This document shows positions 1 through 10,017 of a stretch of DNA of 64,000 bases, in pieces. Position 1 is the stretch's first letter, and every line of letters begins with the position of its first letter. Source of the stretch: Streptomyces sennicomposti (GTDB lineage: Bacteria; Actinomycetota; Actinomycetes; Streptomycetales; Streptomycetaceae); assembly GCF_019890635.1 (NCBI RefSeq), contig NZ_JAIOAB010000011.1:62001-126000 (forward strand). The letters are read 5' to 3'. The notes beneath the pieces were generated by a model, which ran no database searches, had not been told where the DNA came from, and worked only from the letters and a program-made list of their open reading frames with translations. Position numbers and translations under genes: made by a program.

Positions 1-1170
1 AGGCGTCGCGCGGGGTGGAGATGGTGAGGGCGACCATCCAGAACGCGGAGGTGTCCTGGCCGAACTGGTTGTACATCTGGATGCCGAGCATCCCGGCGGC
101 GAAGCAGGCGAAGTACGGCGATCCGGTGCCCTGGAGGGCGTTGAAGACGGGCACGATCAGGCCGATGGCCAGCGAGGTCATCCAGGCGGCCTTGGTCTTC
201 GGGTCGCGCCAGATGTAGCGCAGGCTGCGCTCCATGACGGTGCCGGTGCGGCCGGGCGGCACCAGCCGGGCGAGGCCGCCGCCGGAGCGTTCCCGGGCCG
301 CGGCGTCGGGGCTCTGGACGGTGGAGGCGTCGGGGGAGGTCATCAGCCGGGTGAGGCTGCGCGCCCACACCCCGAGCAGGGCGGCGAGGGCGGCGGCGGT
401 CAGGGCGAGCTGGGCGGCGGCCGCCGCGTGGTCGCCGCGGCTCGCGGAGTCCACCGCGCCGACGGCCGTCGCGGGCGGCACCCAGCGCAGGACGTCCGCG
501 GCCGGGTCGAGCTGGGCCAGGCCCGCCGTGCCGAGCCGCTGCATGCCGAAGTTGACGAGCTGGGCGCCGACGGCGACGACCAGACCGCTGAGCACGGCGA
601 GGTCGCGGCCCCGGCGGCTGGTCAGCAGCTGGATGTTGGCGGCGGCCACGGCGCGGGCGAGGGCCACGCACACCAGCAGCGCGAGCGGGACGGCGACGAC
701 CGCGACGGTCCAGGCCACCGCCCCGTGCGCCACCGCGATCACGCAGCCGGCCAGCAGCAGCACCGTGAACAGCGGTCCGACGCCGACCAGGGAGGCGGCC
801 AGCAGCGCCCGGACCAGGGGCTGGGGGCGCAGCGGCAGCATCACCAGGCGGGTCGGGTCGAGGGTCTCGTCGCCGCTGGGGAAGAACAGCGGCATCACCG
901 CCCACCCGAGGGCGAGCAGCGCCCCGCCGGGCACGGCGACGGAGGCGATGTGCGCGTGGCCGCGCAGCACGATCAGCCCGAGGAGCTGGGAGAGGGCGAA
1001 GAGCAGGGCGAGGACGGCGGAGGTGAGGTAGGCGGCGCGCCGCCCGCCGGACTGGCGCAGCCCGTTGCGCAGCAGCGACAGCTTCAGCCGGACGACGACG
1101 GGGGTGATCGACGGGGCGGGGGCGGCCGGCGGGGTCTGCCGGCCGGTCGGGCCGGTGGGCGCGGTGGCGG

Positions 1171-1174
<4 letters not shown>
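1..1174 (-). CDS. ABC transporter permease (partial, runs off the window)
   Basis: This is the membrane-spanning half of an ABC-2-like exporter; its C-terminus lies outside the window. The ATG at 1174 overlaps the TGA of the ATPase gene by 4 nt (ATGA), so the two are translationally coupled in the order ATPase, permease. The N-terminal ~30 residues are Pro/Ala-rich and cytoplasmic, followed by several hydrophobic stretches (for example LTSAVLALLFALSQLLGLIV, then a segment ending in MPLFFPSGDE). The substrate cannot be told from the sequence. The start rests on the coupling and on continuous Streptomyces-like codon use. Confidence 0.85.
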
Positions 1175-1947
<773 letters not shown>

Positions 1948-2046
1948 TGCTGCTCCCTCCGTCAGGGTGCACCCTACGGGGGAGCGGCGGGGCGTCCACC
2001 GGCGCGCGACCGGCCTCCGGGGAGGACGCGCGTCGTCGGACCGGCG

Positions 2047-2712
2047 TTAGCGGTCGCGCCCGCAGGCGTAGGCGAGGGCGGAGATCAGTTCCTCGGCGTC
2101 GGGCAGCCAGCGGTTGGCGGGGGTCGGCCGGCACACCCACTGGACGGCGCCGCGCGTGCCGTAGCGGGTGGGCGGGGCGGCGACGTAGGCGCCCTCGCCG
2201 AGCGCGACCAGGTCGAGGGAGGACGGGGACCAGCCGAGCCGGCGCACCAGGCCGGGGAGTTTGGCGCAGGCGCCGGGCAGTACGAAGAACTGCATGCGCC
2301 GCTCCGGGGTGAGGGTGACCGGGCCGAGGGTGAGGCCCATGCGTTCCATCCGGGCCAGCGCGAGGAACCCGGCGGTCTCGGGGACGCACATTGCGTCGAA
2401 CGTGCGGCCGGTGGGCAGCAGGATCGACGCGGTGGGCCGCTTCTGCCACAGCCGGCGGGCGACGGTCGCGCTGCCGGTGGCCTGGCTCGCCCAGTCATCG
2501 CGCGCCGGGTGTGCGCCGGGTGCGGCGCAGGCCGGGTCGCCGCAGGAGCAGCGCCGCACCCCGTCGGCGTCCTCCAGCCAGGTGCCGGGCAGGACGTCCC
2601 AGTGGCGTTCTTCGGCATAGCGAACGGCGGTCTCCAGCAGCGAGTCGCCGCGCTGGAGGGGGATCTGGCCGGTGAGGGGCGCGACTTGGGTGTCCGGGAT
2701 CGTCTCTTCCAC
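2047..2712 (-). CDS. bifunctional DNA primase/polymerase-like protein
   Basis: A 221-aa protein resembling the N-terminal prim-pol domain of actinobacterial proteins annotated as bifunctional DNA primase/polymerase. Visible elements are AEERHWDVLPGTWLE near the start, a Cys cluster CSCGDPACAAPGAHPARDDW, and a C-terminal VAAPPTRYGTRG segment. The carboxylate triad of a true AEP primase is not obvious (the usual DxD region reads TFDAMCVPE), so it may be a non-catalytic relative with a regulatory or DNA-binding role. I prefer the GTG at 2712 (product VEETIPDTQ), with GGGAG 12 nt upstream; a GTG at 2736 is the alternative. It is chromosomal and not next to a plasmid replication gene. Confidence 0.75.
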   Translation of the reverse strand: MEETIPDTQVAPLTGQIPLQRGDSLLETAVRYAEERHWDVLPGTWLEDADGVRRCSCGDPACAAPGAHPARDDWASQATGSATVARRLWQKRPTASILLPTGRTFDAMCVPETAGFLALARMERMGLTLGPVTLTPERRMQFFVLPGACAKLPGLVRRLGWSPSSLDLVALGEGAYVAAPPTRYGTRGAVQWVCRPTPANRWLPDAEELISALAYACGRDR

Positions 2713-3058
2713 GTTCCACTCAACTCCCGTGCCCACCTGGAGTTACGGGGTGCGCGGCGGGGCCGCGCGCGGGGGAGGAGCACCGATTCCACGGCCGGGG
2801 CGCATGGGTGCACGGTCGGGGGCGCGCGGGAGGATCCGCGGCGGGCGCGGGGTAGTTGAGTGTGGGGGCGGCATGCACCTTTACTCCGGCAATCTTCGCA
2901 TGTCCCGCATTTTCGGTATGTCCGTGGGGCATTGATCTTCACGGCCGGTCTCCTCGCCGGGATGCGTCGGGGGCCGGCCGCGCAAGTCACGTCAACTTCG
3001 GTGCGTGGGCAGGGCACCGCAGCCACACGCGAGCCGCCAGGAAGCAGGGGGTTATGCC

Positions 3059-4444
3059 ATGGCCGCAAGGCCTCTCGTAGCGCGGCAGCCGAACGAACGG
3101 CTGCAGGCGCTCATTCAGGAAGCGGGCTGCTCGAACGCCGGGCTGGCCCGCCGGGTCAACATGTGCGGCGCCGAGCACGGCCTGGATCTGCGGTACGACA
3201 AGACGTCCGTGGCGCGCTGGCTGCGCGGACAGCAGCCGCGCGGCCGGGCGCCGGCGATCATCGCCGAGGCGCTGGGCCGCAAACTCGGCCGTACGGTCAC
3301 GATCGACGAGATCGGCATGGCCAACGGCAAGAACCTCGCCTCGGGGGTGGGTCTCCAGTTCTCGCCGACGGTGCTGGGGGCCATCGAGCAGGTGTGCGAG
3401 CTGTGGCGCAGCGACGTGGGCCGGCGGGACTTCCTGTCCGGCTCCTCCGTCGCCGCCTCCGCGCTGGTCGAGCCGAGCCGGGACTGGCTGATCTCGGCGC
3501 CGGACGGCCAGGTGGCGCGGGCGGCCGGCCCGAGGGTGGGGCAGTCGGACGTCGCGGCCGTACGGGCCATGACGCAGGCGCTGGTGGACCTGGACCACAC
3601 CTACGGCAGCGGGCATGTGCGGCCGGTGGTCGTGCACTACCTCAACAGCGTGGTCTCCGGGCTGCTGGCGGGGTCGTACCGGGAGGCGGTGGGCCGCGAT
3701 CTGTTCGGCGCGGTGGCGCGGCTGACGGAGCTGGCCGGGTACATGGCCGTGGACACCGGCCAGCCGGGGCTCGCGCAGCGCTACTACATCCAGGCGCTGC
3801 GGCTCGCGCAGGCGGCCGGCGACCGCGGCTACGGCGGTTACGTGCTGGCGGCCTCCATGAGCCATCTCGCGGCGCAGCTCGGCAACCCGCGGGAGATCGC
3901 GCAGCTGGCGCGGGCGGCGCAGGAGGGGGCGCGGGGCCGGGTGACGCCGCGCGCGGAGTCGATGTTCCACGCGGCCGAGGCGCGCGGGCACGCCCTGATG
4001 GGCGATGTGCGCTCGGCGCAGCTGTCGGCGGGGCGGGCGATCAGCGCGCTGGAGGCGGCCGAGTCGGACACCGGGGACGATCCGGCGTGGATCGCGCACT
4101 TCGACGAGGCGTACCTCGCCGACGAGCTGGCGCACTGCTACCGCGATCTGGGGCAGCCGGAGGCGGCGGCCCGGCAGGCGGAGCGGGCGCTGGCCGGGCA
4201 TCCGGCCGCGCGGGCCCGGCGCCGGGCGATCGGCTATGTGCTGCTCGCCACGGCGCAGGTGCAGCAGCGGGAGATCGAGCAGGCGTGCAGCACCGGGATG
4301 AAGGCCGTGGAGCTGCTGGAGACGCTGCGCTCCAACCGGGGCGCGGAGTATCTGGAGGACTTCCAGCAGCGGCTCGATCCGTTCCGGGACGAGGCGGTGG
4401 TACGGGAGTTCGGGGCGCGGCTGGAGGTGCAGGCGGCGGCGTGA
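3059..4444 (+). CDS. HTH/TPR-like transcriptional regulator
   Basis: A 461-aa regulator. The N-terminal ~75 residues form a divergent helix-turn-helix segment (ERLQALIQEAGCSNAGLARR, then DKTSVARWLRG). From about 150 on the protein is helical and TPR-like. Residues around 120 read RRDFLSGSSVAAS, a twin-arginine-like string found inside several Streptomyces regulators of the NsdA type; here it is internal and probably not an export signal. The start is ATG 3059 with AGGGGG 7 nt upstream; a longer frame from 3005 lacks a ribosome site. It is divergent from the primase-like gene. The target genes are unknown. Confidence 0.8.
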   Translation: MAARPLVARQPNERLQALIQEAGCSNAGLARRVNMCGAEHGLDLRYDKTSVARWLRGQQPRGRAPAIIAEALGRKLGRTVTIDEIGMANGKNLASGVGLQFSPTVLGAIEQVCELWRSDVGRRDFLSGSSVAASALVEPSRDWLISAPDGQVARAAGPRVGQSDVAAVRAMTQALVDLDHTYGSGHVRPVVVHYLNSVVSGLLAGSYREAVGRDLFGAVARLTELAGYMAVDTGQPGLAQRYYIQALRLAQAAGDRGYGGYVLAASMSHLAAQLGNPREIAQLARAAQEGARGRVTPRAESMFHAAEARGHALMGDVRSAQLSAGRAISALEAAESDTGDDPAWIAHFDEAYLADELAHCYRDLGQPEAAARQAERALAGHPAARARRRAIGYVLLATAQVQQREIEQACSTGMKAVELLETLRSNRGAEYLEDFQQRLDPFRDEAVVREFGARLEVQAAA

Positions 4445-4461
4445 CCGCGCGCGTGAACCAT

Positions 4462-4493
4462 CTGTGGCCCCCGCGTACGCGGGGGTGATCCCC
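4462..4493 (+). repeat. solitary type I-E CRISPR-repeat-like palindrome
   Basis: An 18-nt palindrome (CCCCCGCG, TA, CGCGGGGG at 4468-4485) is flanked by GTG on the left and GTGATCCCC on the right, matching the layout of Streptomyces type I-E CRISPR repeats. Antisense translation gives GDHPRVRGG, GITPAYAGAT and GSPPRTRG, peptides typical of mistranslated I-E repeats. There is only one copy, with no spacers and no cas genes in the window. It lies 18 nt after the regulator stop codon and could act as its terminator hairpin. Confidence 0.55.
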
Positions 4494-4633
4494 ATATACA
4501 GCGCATCGGGCGCGGGTTTCGTCACTGCGGCCGTGGGGGAAGGGACGGAGTCCCGTGCTGCGTGGCACGGGGCTCGGGGGACCCGGTAGCGTGAGCCGAC
4601 GATTCCGCAAGTCCCCCATTCGTAGGAGTCCCG

Positions 4634-6397
4634 GTGACGCAGAGTGGACAGGGCGAGGAGCCCTCGGCGCAGCCCGCGCGCGAAGGCATCGTGCTGCCCT
4701 CCGACGGTGGGCAGCCCCTGCTGCCGGGCATGACGGGCGGCGGCGCGGGCGGCCACGGCGGTCATGGCGGGCACGGCGGCCATGGCGGGCACGGTGGGCA
4801 CGGTGGCCATGGCGCGCCGGGCGGTATGCCGCCCGCGCAGCAGGGCGGGCAGGGGCCGGGCACGGCTCCGGCCGGCGGCCAGGCCTGGGGCCAGCCGTGG
4901 GGTCCGGGACAGCAGCAGAGCCCGCAGCCGCCGCAGTCCGGGCCCGGGCAGGGCTGGCAGGCCCAGACCCCCGCGCCGGGCTGGGGCTCCCCGCAGCAGT
5001 ACCAGCAGCAGCCCGGCCAGACGGCGCAGGGCCAGTGGGACGCGCAGGGACCCGCCGCCGGGCGCCCGGGCGCGGGCCCGCTGCCCCCGGAGGGCGCCCC
5101 GGCGCCCGGCCACGGCGCCCACGGGGGCGCGCAGCCGCCGTACCAGCAGCACCAGCCGCAGGCGGGCCACCCGCAGCAGGCGCACGGCATGCACGGCGCG
5201 CCGCTGCCGCCGGCCGCGCCGTACGGGGCCGCGGGCGCGGACGAGGGCGCCACCCAGTACATACCGCCGGTCACCGACGGCCCGGCGCCGTACGCGCCCC
5301 CCGCGGACGAGGGCGCGACGCAGTACATACCGCCGGTGGGCGCGGGCGCGATGCCGCCCGAGGCGCCCGGCGGCGACCCCGCGACCCGCTTCCTCGGCCG
5401 GGTGCCGCAGGGCGGCGGCGCGGGCGGCGGCAACCCGGACGCCGAGCCCACCCAGTTCATGGCCCCCGTGCCCGCCGGCCCGGTGGGCGGCGGCCCGGGC
5501 GCGCCCTTCGGCGCCGGACCGGGCGCGGGCGGACCGGGCGACGCCGGACGGCAGACGCCCGCCGAGTTCGACAACCTGTTCCGCGGCGGCGGCGAGGCCC
5601 CGGCCACCGCGCAACTGCCCCGGGTGGAGCCCCGTCACGACGCACGCCCCGCCCCGGCCGGCTACCCCGGCCCCGGCGGCTACGCCGGACCGGGCGCGCC
5701 CTACGGCGGACAGCCCGGCGGCCCCGGCCAGGACGACGACGGCGGCCGGGGCGGCAAGCGCACCGGCTCGCGGCTGCCGCTGATCGCGGCCATCGGCGTC
5801 GGCATCGCCGTCCTCGGCGTCGGCGCGGGCGCCCTGCTCAGCGGGGGCGGCGGCGACGACGACAAGAAGACCGACGCGAGCACCAACGTCTCCGCGACCG
5901 CTCCGGCGAGCAACGAACCGTCGGCCTCGCCGACCGCCGACCCGGCCCGCGATCAGGCGGTGGCGCTGGACAAGCTGCTGGCCGACAGCGGCAGCAGCCG
6001 GGCCTCCGTGATCAAGGCGGTGGCCGACGTCAAGAAGTGCGCCAACCTCCAGCAGGCCGCGGCCGACCTGCGCGCCGCCGCCAAGCAGCGCGGCGAGCTG
6101 GTCACCCGGCTGAACGGGCTGTCCGTCGACAAGCTGCCGAACCACGCGCAGCTGACCGGCGCGCTCACCAGCGCCTGGAAGGCGTCCGCCTCGGCGGACC
6201 AGCACTACGCGGCGTGGGCGGACCAGGTGGGCGGCAAGAACGGCTGCAAGAAGGGCCAGGCCCGCACCACCTCCCAGGCGCAGGCCGGCAACCGGCAGAG
6301 CGGCGTCGCCAGCGCCCAGAAGAGCAAGGCCGCCGGGCTGTGGAACGCGATCGCCGGGAAGTACGGCCTGACCCAGCGCCAGCCCACCCAGCTGTGA
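4634..6397 (+). CDS. Pro/Gly/Gln-rich single-pass membrane protein
   Basis: A 587-aa protein of unknown function. Residues 1-370 are low complexity: a GGHGGHGG run near 40-65, then Gln/Pro-rich stretches, and repeated TQYIPPV and TQFMAPV motifs (about 215-285) that recur in many Streptomyces surface and kinase-associated proteins. One membrane segment lies at about 380-402 (LPLIAAIGVGIAVLGVGAGA), followed by a Ser/Thr linker and a helical extracellular domain of about 160 residues with two Cys that may form a disulphide. The start is GTG 4634 with AGGAG 5 nt upstream. It converges with the substrate-binding protein gene and shares the hairpin at 6619. Confidence 0.85.
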   Translation: MTQSGQGEEPSAQPAREGIVLPSDGGQPLLPGMTGGGAGGHGGHGGHGGHGGHGGHGGHGAPGGMPPAQQGGQGPGTAPAGGQAWGQPWGPGQQQSPQPPQSGPGQGWQAQTPAPGWGSPQQYQQQPGQTAQGQWDAQGPAAGRPGAGPLPPEGAPAPGHGAHGGAQPPYQQHQPQAGHPQQAHGMHGAPLPPAAPYGAAGADEGATQYIPPVTDGPAPYAPPADEGATQYIPPVGAGAMPPEAPGGDPATRFLGRVPQGGGAGGGNPDAEPTQFMAPVPAGPVGGGPGAPFGAGPGAGGPGDAGRQTPAEFDNLFRGGGEAPATAQLPRVEPRHDARPAPAGYPGPGGYAGPGAPYGGQPGGPGQDDDGGRGGKRTGSRLPLIAAIGVGIAVLGVGAGALLSGGGGDDDKKTDASTNVSATAPASNEPSASPTADPARDQAVALDKLLADSGSSRASVIKAVADVKKCANLQQAAADLRAAAKQRGELVTRLNGLSVDKLPNHAQLTGALTSAWKASASADQHYAAWADQVGGKNGCKKGQARTTSQAQAGNRQSGVASAQKSKAAGLWNAIAGKYGLTQRQPTQL

Positions 6398-6427
6398 CCC
6401 GCTGCCGACTGTGACCCGCTGAACGAC

Positions 6428-6570
6428 GGCCACCCACCGGCCACCCACCGGCCACCCACCGGCCACCCACCGGCCGAGCACCGGCCACCCACCGGCCGAG
6501 CACCGGCCACCCACCGGCCGAGCACCGGCCACCCACCGGCCGAGCACCGGCCACCCACCGGCCGAGCAGT
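6428..6570. repeat. 11/22-bp intergenic minisatellite
   Basis: The unit GGCCACCCACC (11 bp) is repeated, then alternates with GGCCGAGCACC to give a 22-bp higher-order unit about five times. Decayed copies continue to about 6617. It lies between convergent genes. I see no coding sense in any frame. Confidence 0.9.
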
Positions 6571-6618
6571 GCCTCGCACACCGGCCGAACAGCGCCTCGC
6601 GCACCGGCCGAGCACGAG

Positions 6619-6659
6619 CGAGCCCCCGGTCCCGGAGATCTCCGGCGGCCGGGGGCTCG
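6619..6659. terminator. bidirectional hairpin between convergent genes
   Basis: An 11-bp perfect stem (CGAGCCCCCGG with CCGGGGGCTCG) encloses an inner palindrome CCGGAGATCTCCGG. It sits between the 4634-6397 gene and the oppositely oriented substrate-binding protein gene. No long T run is seen, as is usual in Streptomyces. Confidence 0.7.
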
Positions 6660-6790
6660 GCTCGTACCCGGCTCGGCTCGTACCCGGCTCGGCTCGTACC
6701 CGGCTCGGCTCGCGCGCGGCTCGGCTCGCGCGCGGTCCGGCTCGTACGCGGCCCGGCTCGTATCCGGCCTGGCTCGTACGCGGTCCGGCT
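6656..6790. repeat. 16-bp intergenic minisatellite
   Basis: GGCTCGGCTCGTACCC-like units repeat with drift (GTACCC, GCGCGC, GTACGC variants) up to the stop codon of the substrate-binding protein gene. Together with the 11/22-bp array it fills the 400-nt gap. Confidence 0.8.
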
Positions 6791-6795
6791 CCCGC

Positions 6796-8109
6796 TCAGC
6801 CCACGTCCGCGTTCTGCAGCGTCCTCGTCACGTCCACGGCGTCCTTCGTGGCCGCCACCAGCCGGCCCTGGCGCACCACTTGGAGGGTGACGCCGGCGTT
6901 GACCAGGCGGGCCAGGCCCGCGGCGGCGAAGGGGCCGGACTGGCTCCAGCTCAGGGGCGGGGTCAGCCCGCCGGTGTCCGCCTTCAGCCCGCTGTTGAGG
7001 GTGCGGCGCACGGTGTCGGCGGTCACCGCGCCGGAGCCGATCTTCTCCAGGACCGCGCGCAGCACCGTGTAGGCGATCCAGGTGGTCTGCACCCCGGCGT
7101 CCGCCGGATCGACGCGGTTGTCGCCGAACGCCTGCTCGTTGATGACCTTCTTCATCGGCGCCCACCGCGGATCGTCCGCCACCGGGTACCAGCCGGTGAT
7201 GTACGCCCCCTCGTACGGCCCCGTGCGCCCGCCGCTCGCGTCGATCACCGTCTGGTCGACGTTGCCGAGCACCGCGGCGGTGCGCACCGCCGGATAGCTG
7301 TCGCGGTCGCGGCGGAAGGAGTCCATGAAGATGTTGGTGCGCTCGCCGAGGGAGGGCACCACGCAGCCGCGCCGGCCCGGCTCGGCGGCCGACTGCCTCA
7401 GCGCCCGGTCCGCCTGCCCGGAGTACTCGGTGGCGTCCTCGGCGGCCGGCCGGTCGAGGGCGGGGCCGTGGCCGCCCGCCTTCAGGCCCGCGTTCAGCAG
7501 GCCGGGCAGCTCGTCGCCGGCGATGCTGTCGGGCCGTACGAAGGTGACCGGGCCGCAGTCGGCGGCCAGCGCCTTGCCGAGTCCGACCAGCAGGCTCGGC
7601 TGGCCGCCGTTGACGGGGTAGGACAGCGCGCGGGTGAACTCGGCGGTGGTCACGCCGTAGCCGCCGAGGTACGGGATGCCCGCGCCCTCCAGCGGCGGGA
7701 AGAAGGAGTCGCTGTACTGGCTGTAGGAGCCGACGACGGCGACCACGTTCTCCTTGACCGCGAGCCGGGCGCACTTGGCCGCCGCCACGCTGTCGTTGCC
7801 CTCGTTGCAGGTGAGGACCTTGAGCTTGTGGCCCGCGATGCCGCCGTCGGCGTTGACCCAGCGGGCGTAGGCGCGGGCCATGGCGGGCATGCCGGGCTTG
7901 TTGGTCGCCCGGGTGCCGTCCGGCGCCCAGGTCATCACGGTCACGGTGTCGTCCCCGGAGCCCCCCGTGACGGCGGGGACGACACCGCAGCCGGCGGCGA
8001 GCGACGCGCACACCGCCAGGGCGGCCGCGGTCAGGAGGGTCCTTCTGCGTCCGGCGGGCCGGGTGGGGGCGGTGGGAAGGAAGCTGCGCGCGTGTCGCCT
8101 GCCGGTCAT
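6796..8109 (-). CDS. ABC transporter substrate-binding lipoprotein (Leu/Ile/Val-binding type)
   Basis: A 437-aa extracellular receptor of the type 1 periplasmic-binding fold (branched-chain amino-acid/amide family). The N-terminus has RRR, a hydrophobic core and the lipobox LAAGC with Cys41 as the lipidated residue. The mature region contains NKPGMPAMARAYARWVNADG, TCNEGND and VGSYSQYSDSFFPPLEGAGI, typical of this fold. No permease or ATPase genes are nearby, so it may be an orphan receptor. I chose ATG 8109 because upstream in-frame sequence to 8991 has no signal-like or conserved content; GGGGA lies just upstream. Confidence 0.87.
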   Translation of the reverse strand: MTGRRHARSFLPTAPTRPAGRRRTLLTAAALAVCASLAAGCGVVPAVTGGSGDDTVTVMTWAPDGTRATNKPGMPAMARAYARWVNADGGIAGHKLKVLTCNEGNDSVAAAKCARLAVKENVVAVVGSYSQYSDSFFPPLEGAGIPYLGGYGVTTAEFTRALSYPVNGGQPSLLVGLGKALAADCGPVTFVRPDSIAGDELPGLLNAGLKAGGHGPALDRPAAEDATEYSGQADRALRQSAAEPGRRGCVVPSLGERTNIFMDSFRRDRDSYPAVRTAAVLGNVDQTVIDASGGRTGPYEGAYITGWYPVADDPRWAPMKKVINEQAFGDNRVDPADAGVQTTWIAYTVLRAVLEKIGSGAVTADTVRRTLNSGLKADTGGLTPPLSWSQSGPFAAAGLARLVNAGVTLQVVRQGRLVAATKDAVDVTRTLQNADVG

Positions 8110-8226
8110 GTCCCCGCACGATTCCGGCACATCCCTAACCCCGGAGCGATCCTTCCTTGACAATGGGTGACGCGACGGTGAATTGCGGGGGGCGGGCCGG
8201 CCGTCCGGAAGGAGAACGTACGATCG

Positions 8227-8730
8227 ATGACCGTGCAAGGTTCGGAGAACTCTTCCCGTCGCGGCCGTCGCTCCTCCACCATGGGCGGCATGCCACTCAA
8301 CGACATGCCGTGGTGGCGCTGGCGCAGCAATGTGCGCTCCGCGCTGCACATGCTCTCCGACCCGGTGTTCCAGCGGGACGTCTGGCTGGCGGGCGTCGAG
8401 GGGTACGGAGACGTCACCGACGCCGTGTACCGGCTGGTGGAGGACACCTGGCTGGACAACTGGTCCGCCGAGAAATACGTCGGCACGATCTTCCGGGACT
8501 CCCAGGAGGCCGCGCTCGTCGACACGGCCGTCCTGCGGGTGCTGCGGATCATGCACCAGGTCGGGCCGGACGCGCCGGTGGCCGCCTATCTCGACCACCA
8601 CGCCTGGCCGGAGGCGGTGCGGGCGGCGCGGGACGCGCATCTGCGGCTCGCGGCGAGCGACGGCGACGACCCGGACGCGCCGCCGCGCAGCCTGGAGGTG
8701 CTGCGCATCATGACCCGCGGCGCGGCATAG
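8227..8730 (+). CDS. SCO4402-family conserved protein
   Basis: A 167-aa soluble protein of a conserved Streptomyces family with no known activity. After a variable basic N-terminus it reads MPWWRWRSNVRSALHMLSDP, then helical segments with VEDTWLDNWSAEKY and a C-terminal LEVLRIMTR. It is Trp-rich in the first half. The first ATG (8227) has AAGGAG about 12 nt upstream; ATG 8281 would remove 18 residues and also leaves the conserved part intact. It is divergent from the lipoprotein gene. The name relies on recalled similarity. Confidence 0.8.
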   Translation: MTVQGSENSSRRGRRSSTMGGMPLNDMPWWRWRSNVRSALHMLSDPVFQRDVWLAGVEGYGDVTDAVYRLVEDTWLDNWSAEKYVGTIFRDSQEAALVDTAVLRVLRIMHQVGPDAPVAAYLDHHAWPEAVRAARDAHLRLAASDGDDPDAPPRSLEVLRIMTRGAA

Positions 8731-8908
8731 GGTCCGCCGACGCGGCACAGGGTCCTCGGCCCGGCCCGGCCCGGCCCGGCCCGGCCCGGCGCGGGGCCTG
8801 CGGCCGGGGCGCGGGGTACGGGTACGGCCCGCGGTGCCGGCTGCGGGGCGCGTCCGGTCGGCGGGACGCGTTCCCGCGACGGGCGGGGTGTGTGGGACCC
8901 TGTCCCGC

Positions 8909-9793
8909 ATGACTGAGCAGTCCTCCCGAGCCGCCGCGACCACGGCCGACCAGTACGTCCTGACCCTCTCCTGCCCCGACAAGCAGGGCATCGTGCACGC
9001 CGTGTCGAGCTATCTGTTCATGACCGGCTGCAACATCGTGGACAGCCAGCAGTTCGGCGACCAGGACTCGGGACTGTTCTTCATGCGGGTCCACTTCTCC
9101 GCCGAGTCGCCGGTGACCGTGGACAAGCTGCGGGCCAGCTTCGCGGCGATCGGCGACTCCTTCGGCATGGAGTGGCAGATCCACCGGGCCGACGAGAAGA
9201 TGCGGATCGTGCTGATGGTCAGCAAGTTCGGGCACTGCCTGAACGACCTGCTCTTCCGCGCCCGGATCGGGGCGCTGCCCGTCGAGATCGCCGCCGTGGT
9301 CTCCAACCACACCGACTTCGCCGAGCTGGTGGCCTCCTACGACATCCCCTTCCACCACATCCCGGTGACCCGCGACACCAAGGCCGAGGCCGAGGCGCGG
9401 CTGCTGGAGCTGGTGCGCGAGGAGGAGGTCGAACTCGTCGTCCTCGCCCGCTACATGCAGGTCCTCTCCGACGACCTGTGCAAGCAGCTCAGCGGCCGGA
9501 TCATCAACATCCACCACTCCTTCCTGCCGAGCTTCAAGGGCGCCAAGCCGTACCACCAGGCGCACGCGCGGGGCGTGAAGCTGATCGGCGCGACGGCCCA
9601 CTACGTGACCGCCGACCTCGACGAGGGCCCGATCATCGAGCAGGAGGTCGAGCGGGTCGGCCACGACGTCACCCCGGACCAGCTGGTCGCCCTCGGCCGC
9701 GACGTGGAGTGCCAGGCCCTGGCCCGCGCAGTGAAGTGGCACGCCGAACACCGCATCCTCCTGAACGGCCGCCGCACGGTGGTCTTCGCCTGA
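8909..9793 (+). CDS. purU: formyltetrahydrofolate deformylase
   Basis: Hydrolyses 10-formyl-THF to formate and THF, balancing one-carbon pools and supplying formate. It is 294 aa. An N-terminal ACT-like regulatory domain covers about 15-95 (VLTLSCPDKQGIVHAVSSYL) and a formyltransferase fold about 100-290. The catalytic set is visible as IINIHHSFLPSF (Asn and His) and HYVTADLDEGPI (Asp). The length matches the family. The chosen ATG 8909 starts MTEQSS; the in-frame extension to 8834 looks non-coding. No SD-like sequence is strong. It stands alone between an SCO4402-family gene and a repeat-filled gap. Confidence 0.96.
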   Translation: MTEQSSRAAATTADQYVLTLSCPDKQGIVHAVSSYLFMTGCNIVDSQQFGDQDSGLFFMRVHFSAESPVTVDKLRASFAAIGDSFGMEWQIHRADEKMRIVLMVSKFGHCLNDLLFRARIGALPVEIAAVVSNHTDFAELVASYDIPFHHIPVTRDTKAEAEARLLELVREEEVELVVLARYMQVLSDDLCKQLSGRIINIHHSFLPSFKGAKPYHQAHARGVKLIGATAHYVTADLDEGPIIEQEVERVGHDVTPDQLVALGRDVECQALARAVKWHAEHRILLNGRRTVVFA

Positions 9794-9795
9794 GC

Positions 9796-10010
9796 CGCGA
9801 CGCCTGAGCCGCGACGCCTGAGCCGCTGTGCCTGACGGCGGGCGCCTGGCCGGCCGAGGGCGCCTGACCGGCTGGGGACGCCTGACCGGCTGGGGACGCC
9901 CGATCGGCTGGGGACGCCCGGCCGGCCGAGGGCGCCTGACCAGCCGAGGACGCCTGACGGCCGAGGACGCCTGACCAGCCGAGGGCGGCCGACGGCGCGG
10001 GGCGGACCCG
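9796..10010. repeat. degenerate GCCTGACCGGC-type minisatellite
   Basis: Imperfect 18-20 bp units such as GACCGGCTGGGGACGCC and GACCAGCCGAGGACGCC fill the gap between purU and the oppositely oriented MDMPI gene. There is no gene here. Confidence 0.75.
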
Positions 10011-10017
10011 TCGCCGG

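Noticed and set aside
4462..4493. Possible CRISPR array
   Set aside because: Only one repeat-like unit is present and no spacer-repeat periodicity or cas gene exists in the window, so it is listed as a solitary repeat.
6428..6790. Coding frame through the GGCCACCCACC repeats (products rich in RWVAG)
   Set aside because: The frame exists only because 11-bp repeats avoid stops on the minus strand; it has no start signal or conserved product.
2987..8119. Long open frame on the minus strand (over 1700 codons)
   Set aside because: It is antisense to the regulator and membrane protein genes; codon positions fit the plus-strand genes and the product is Arg/Gly/Pro-rich without domains.
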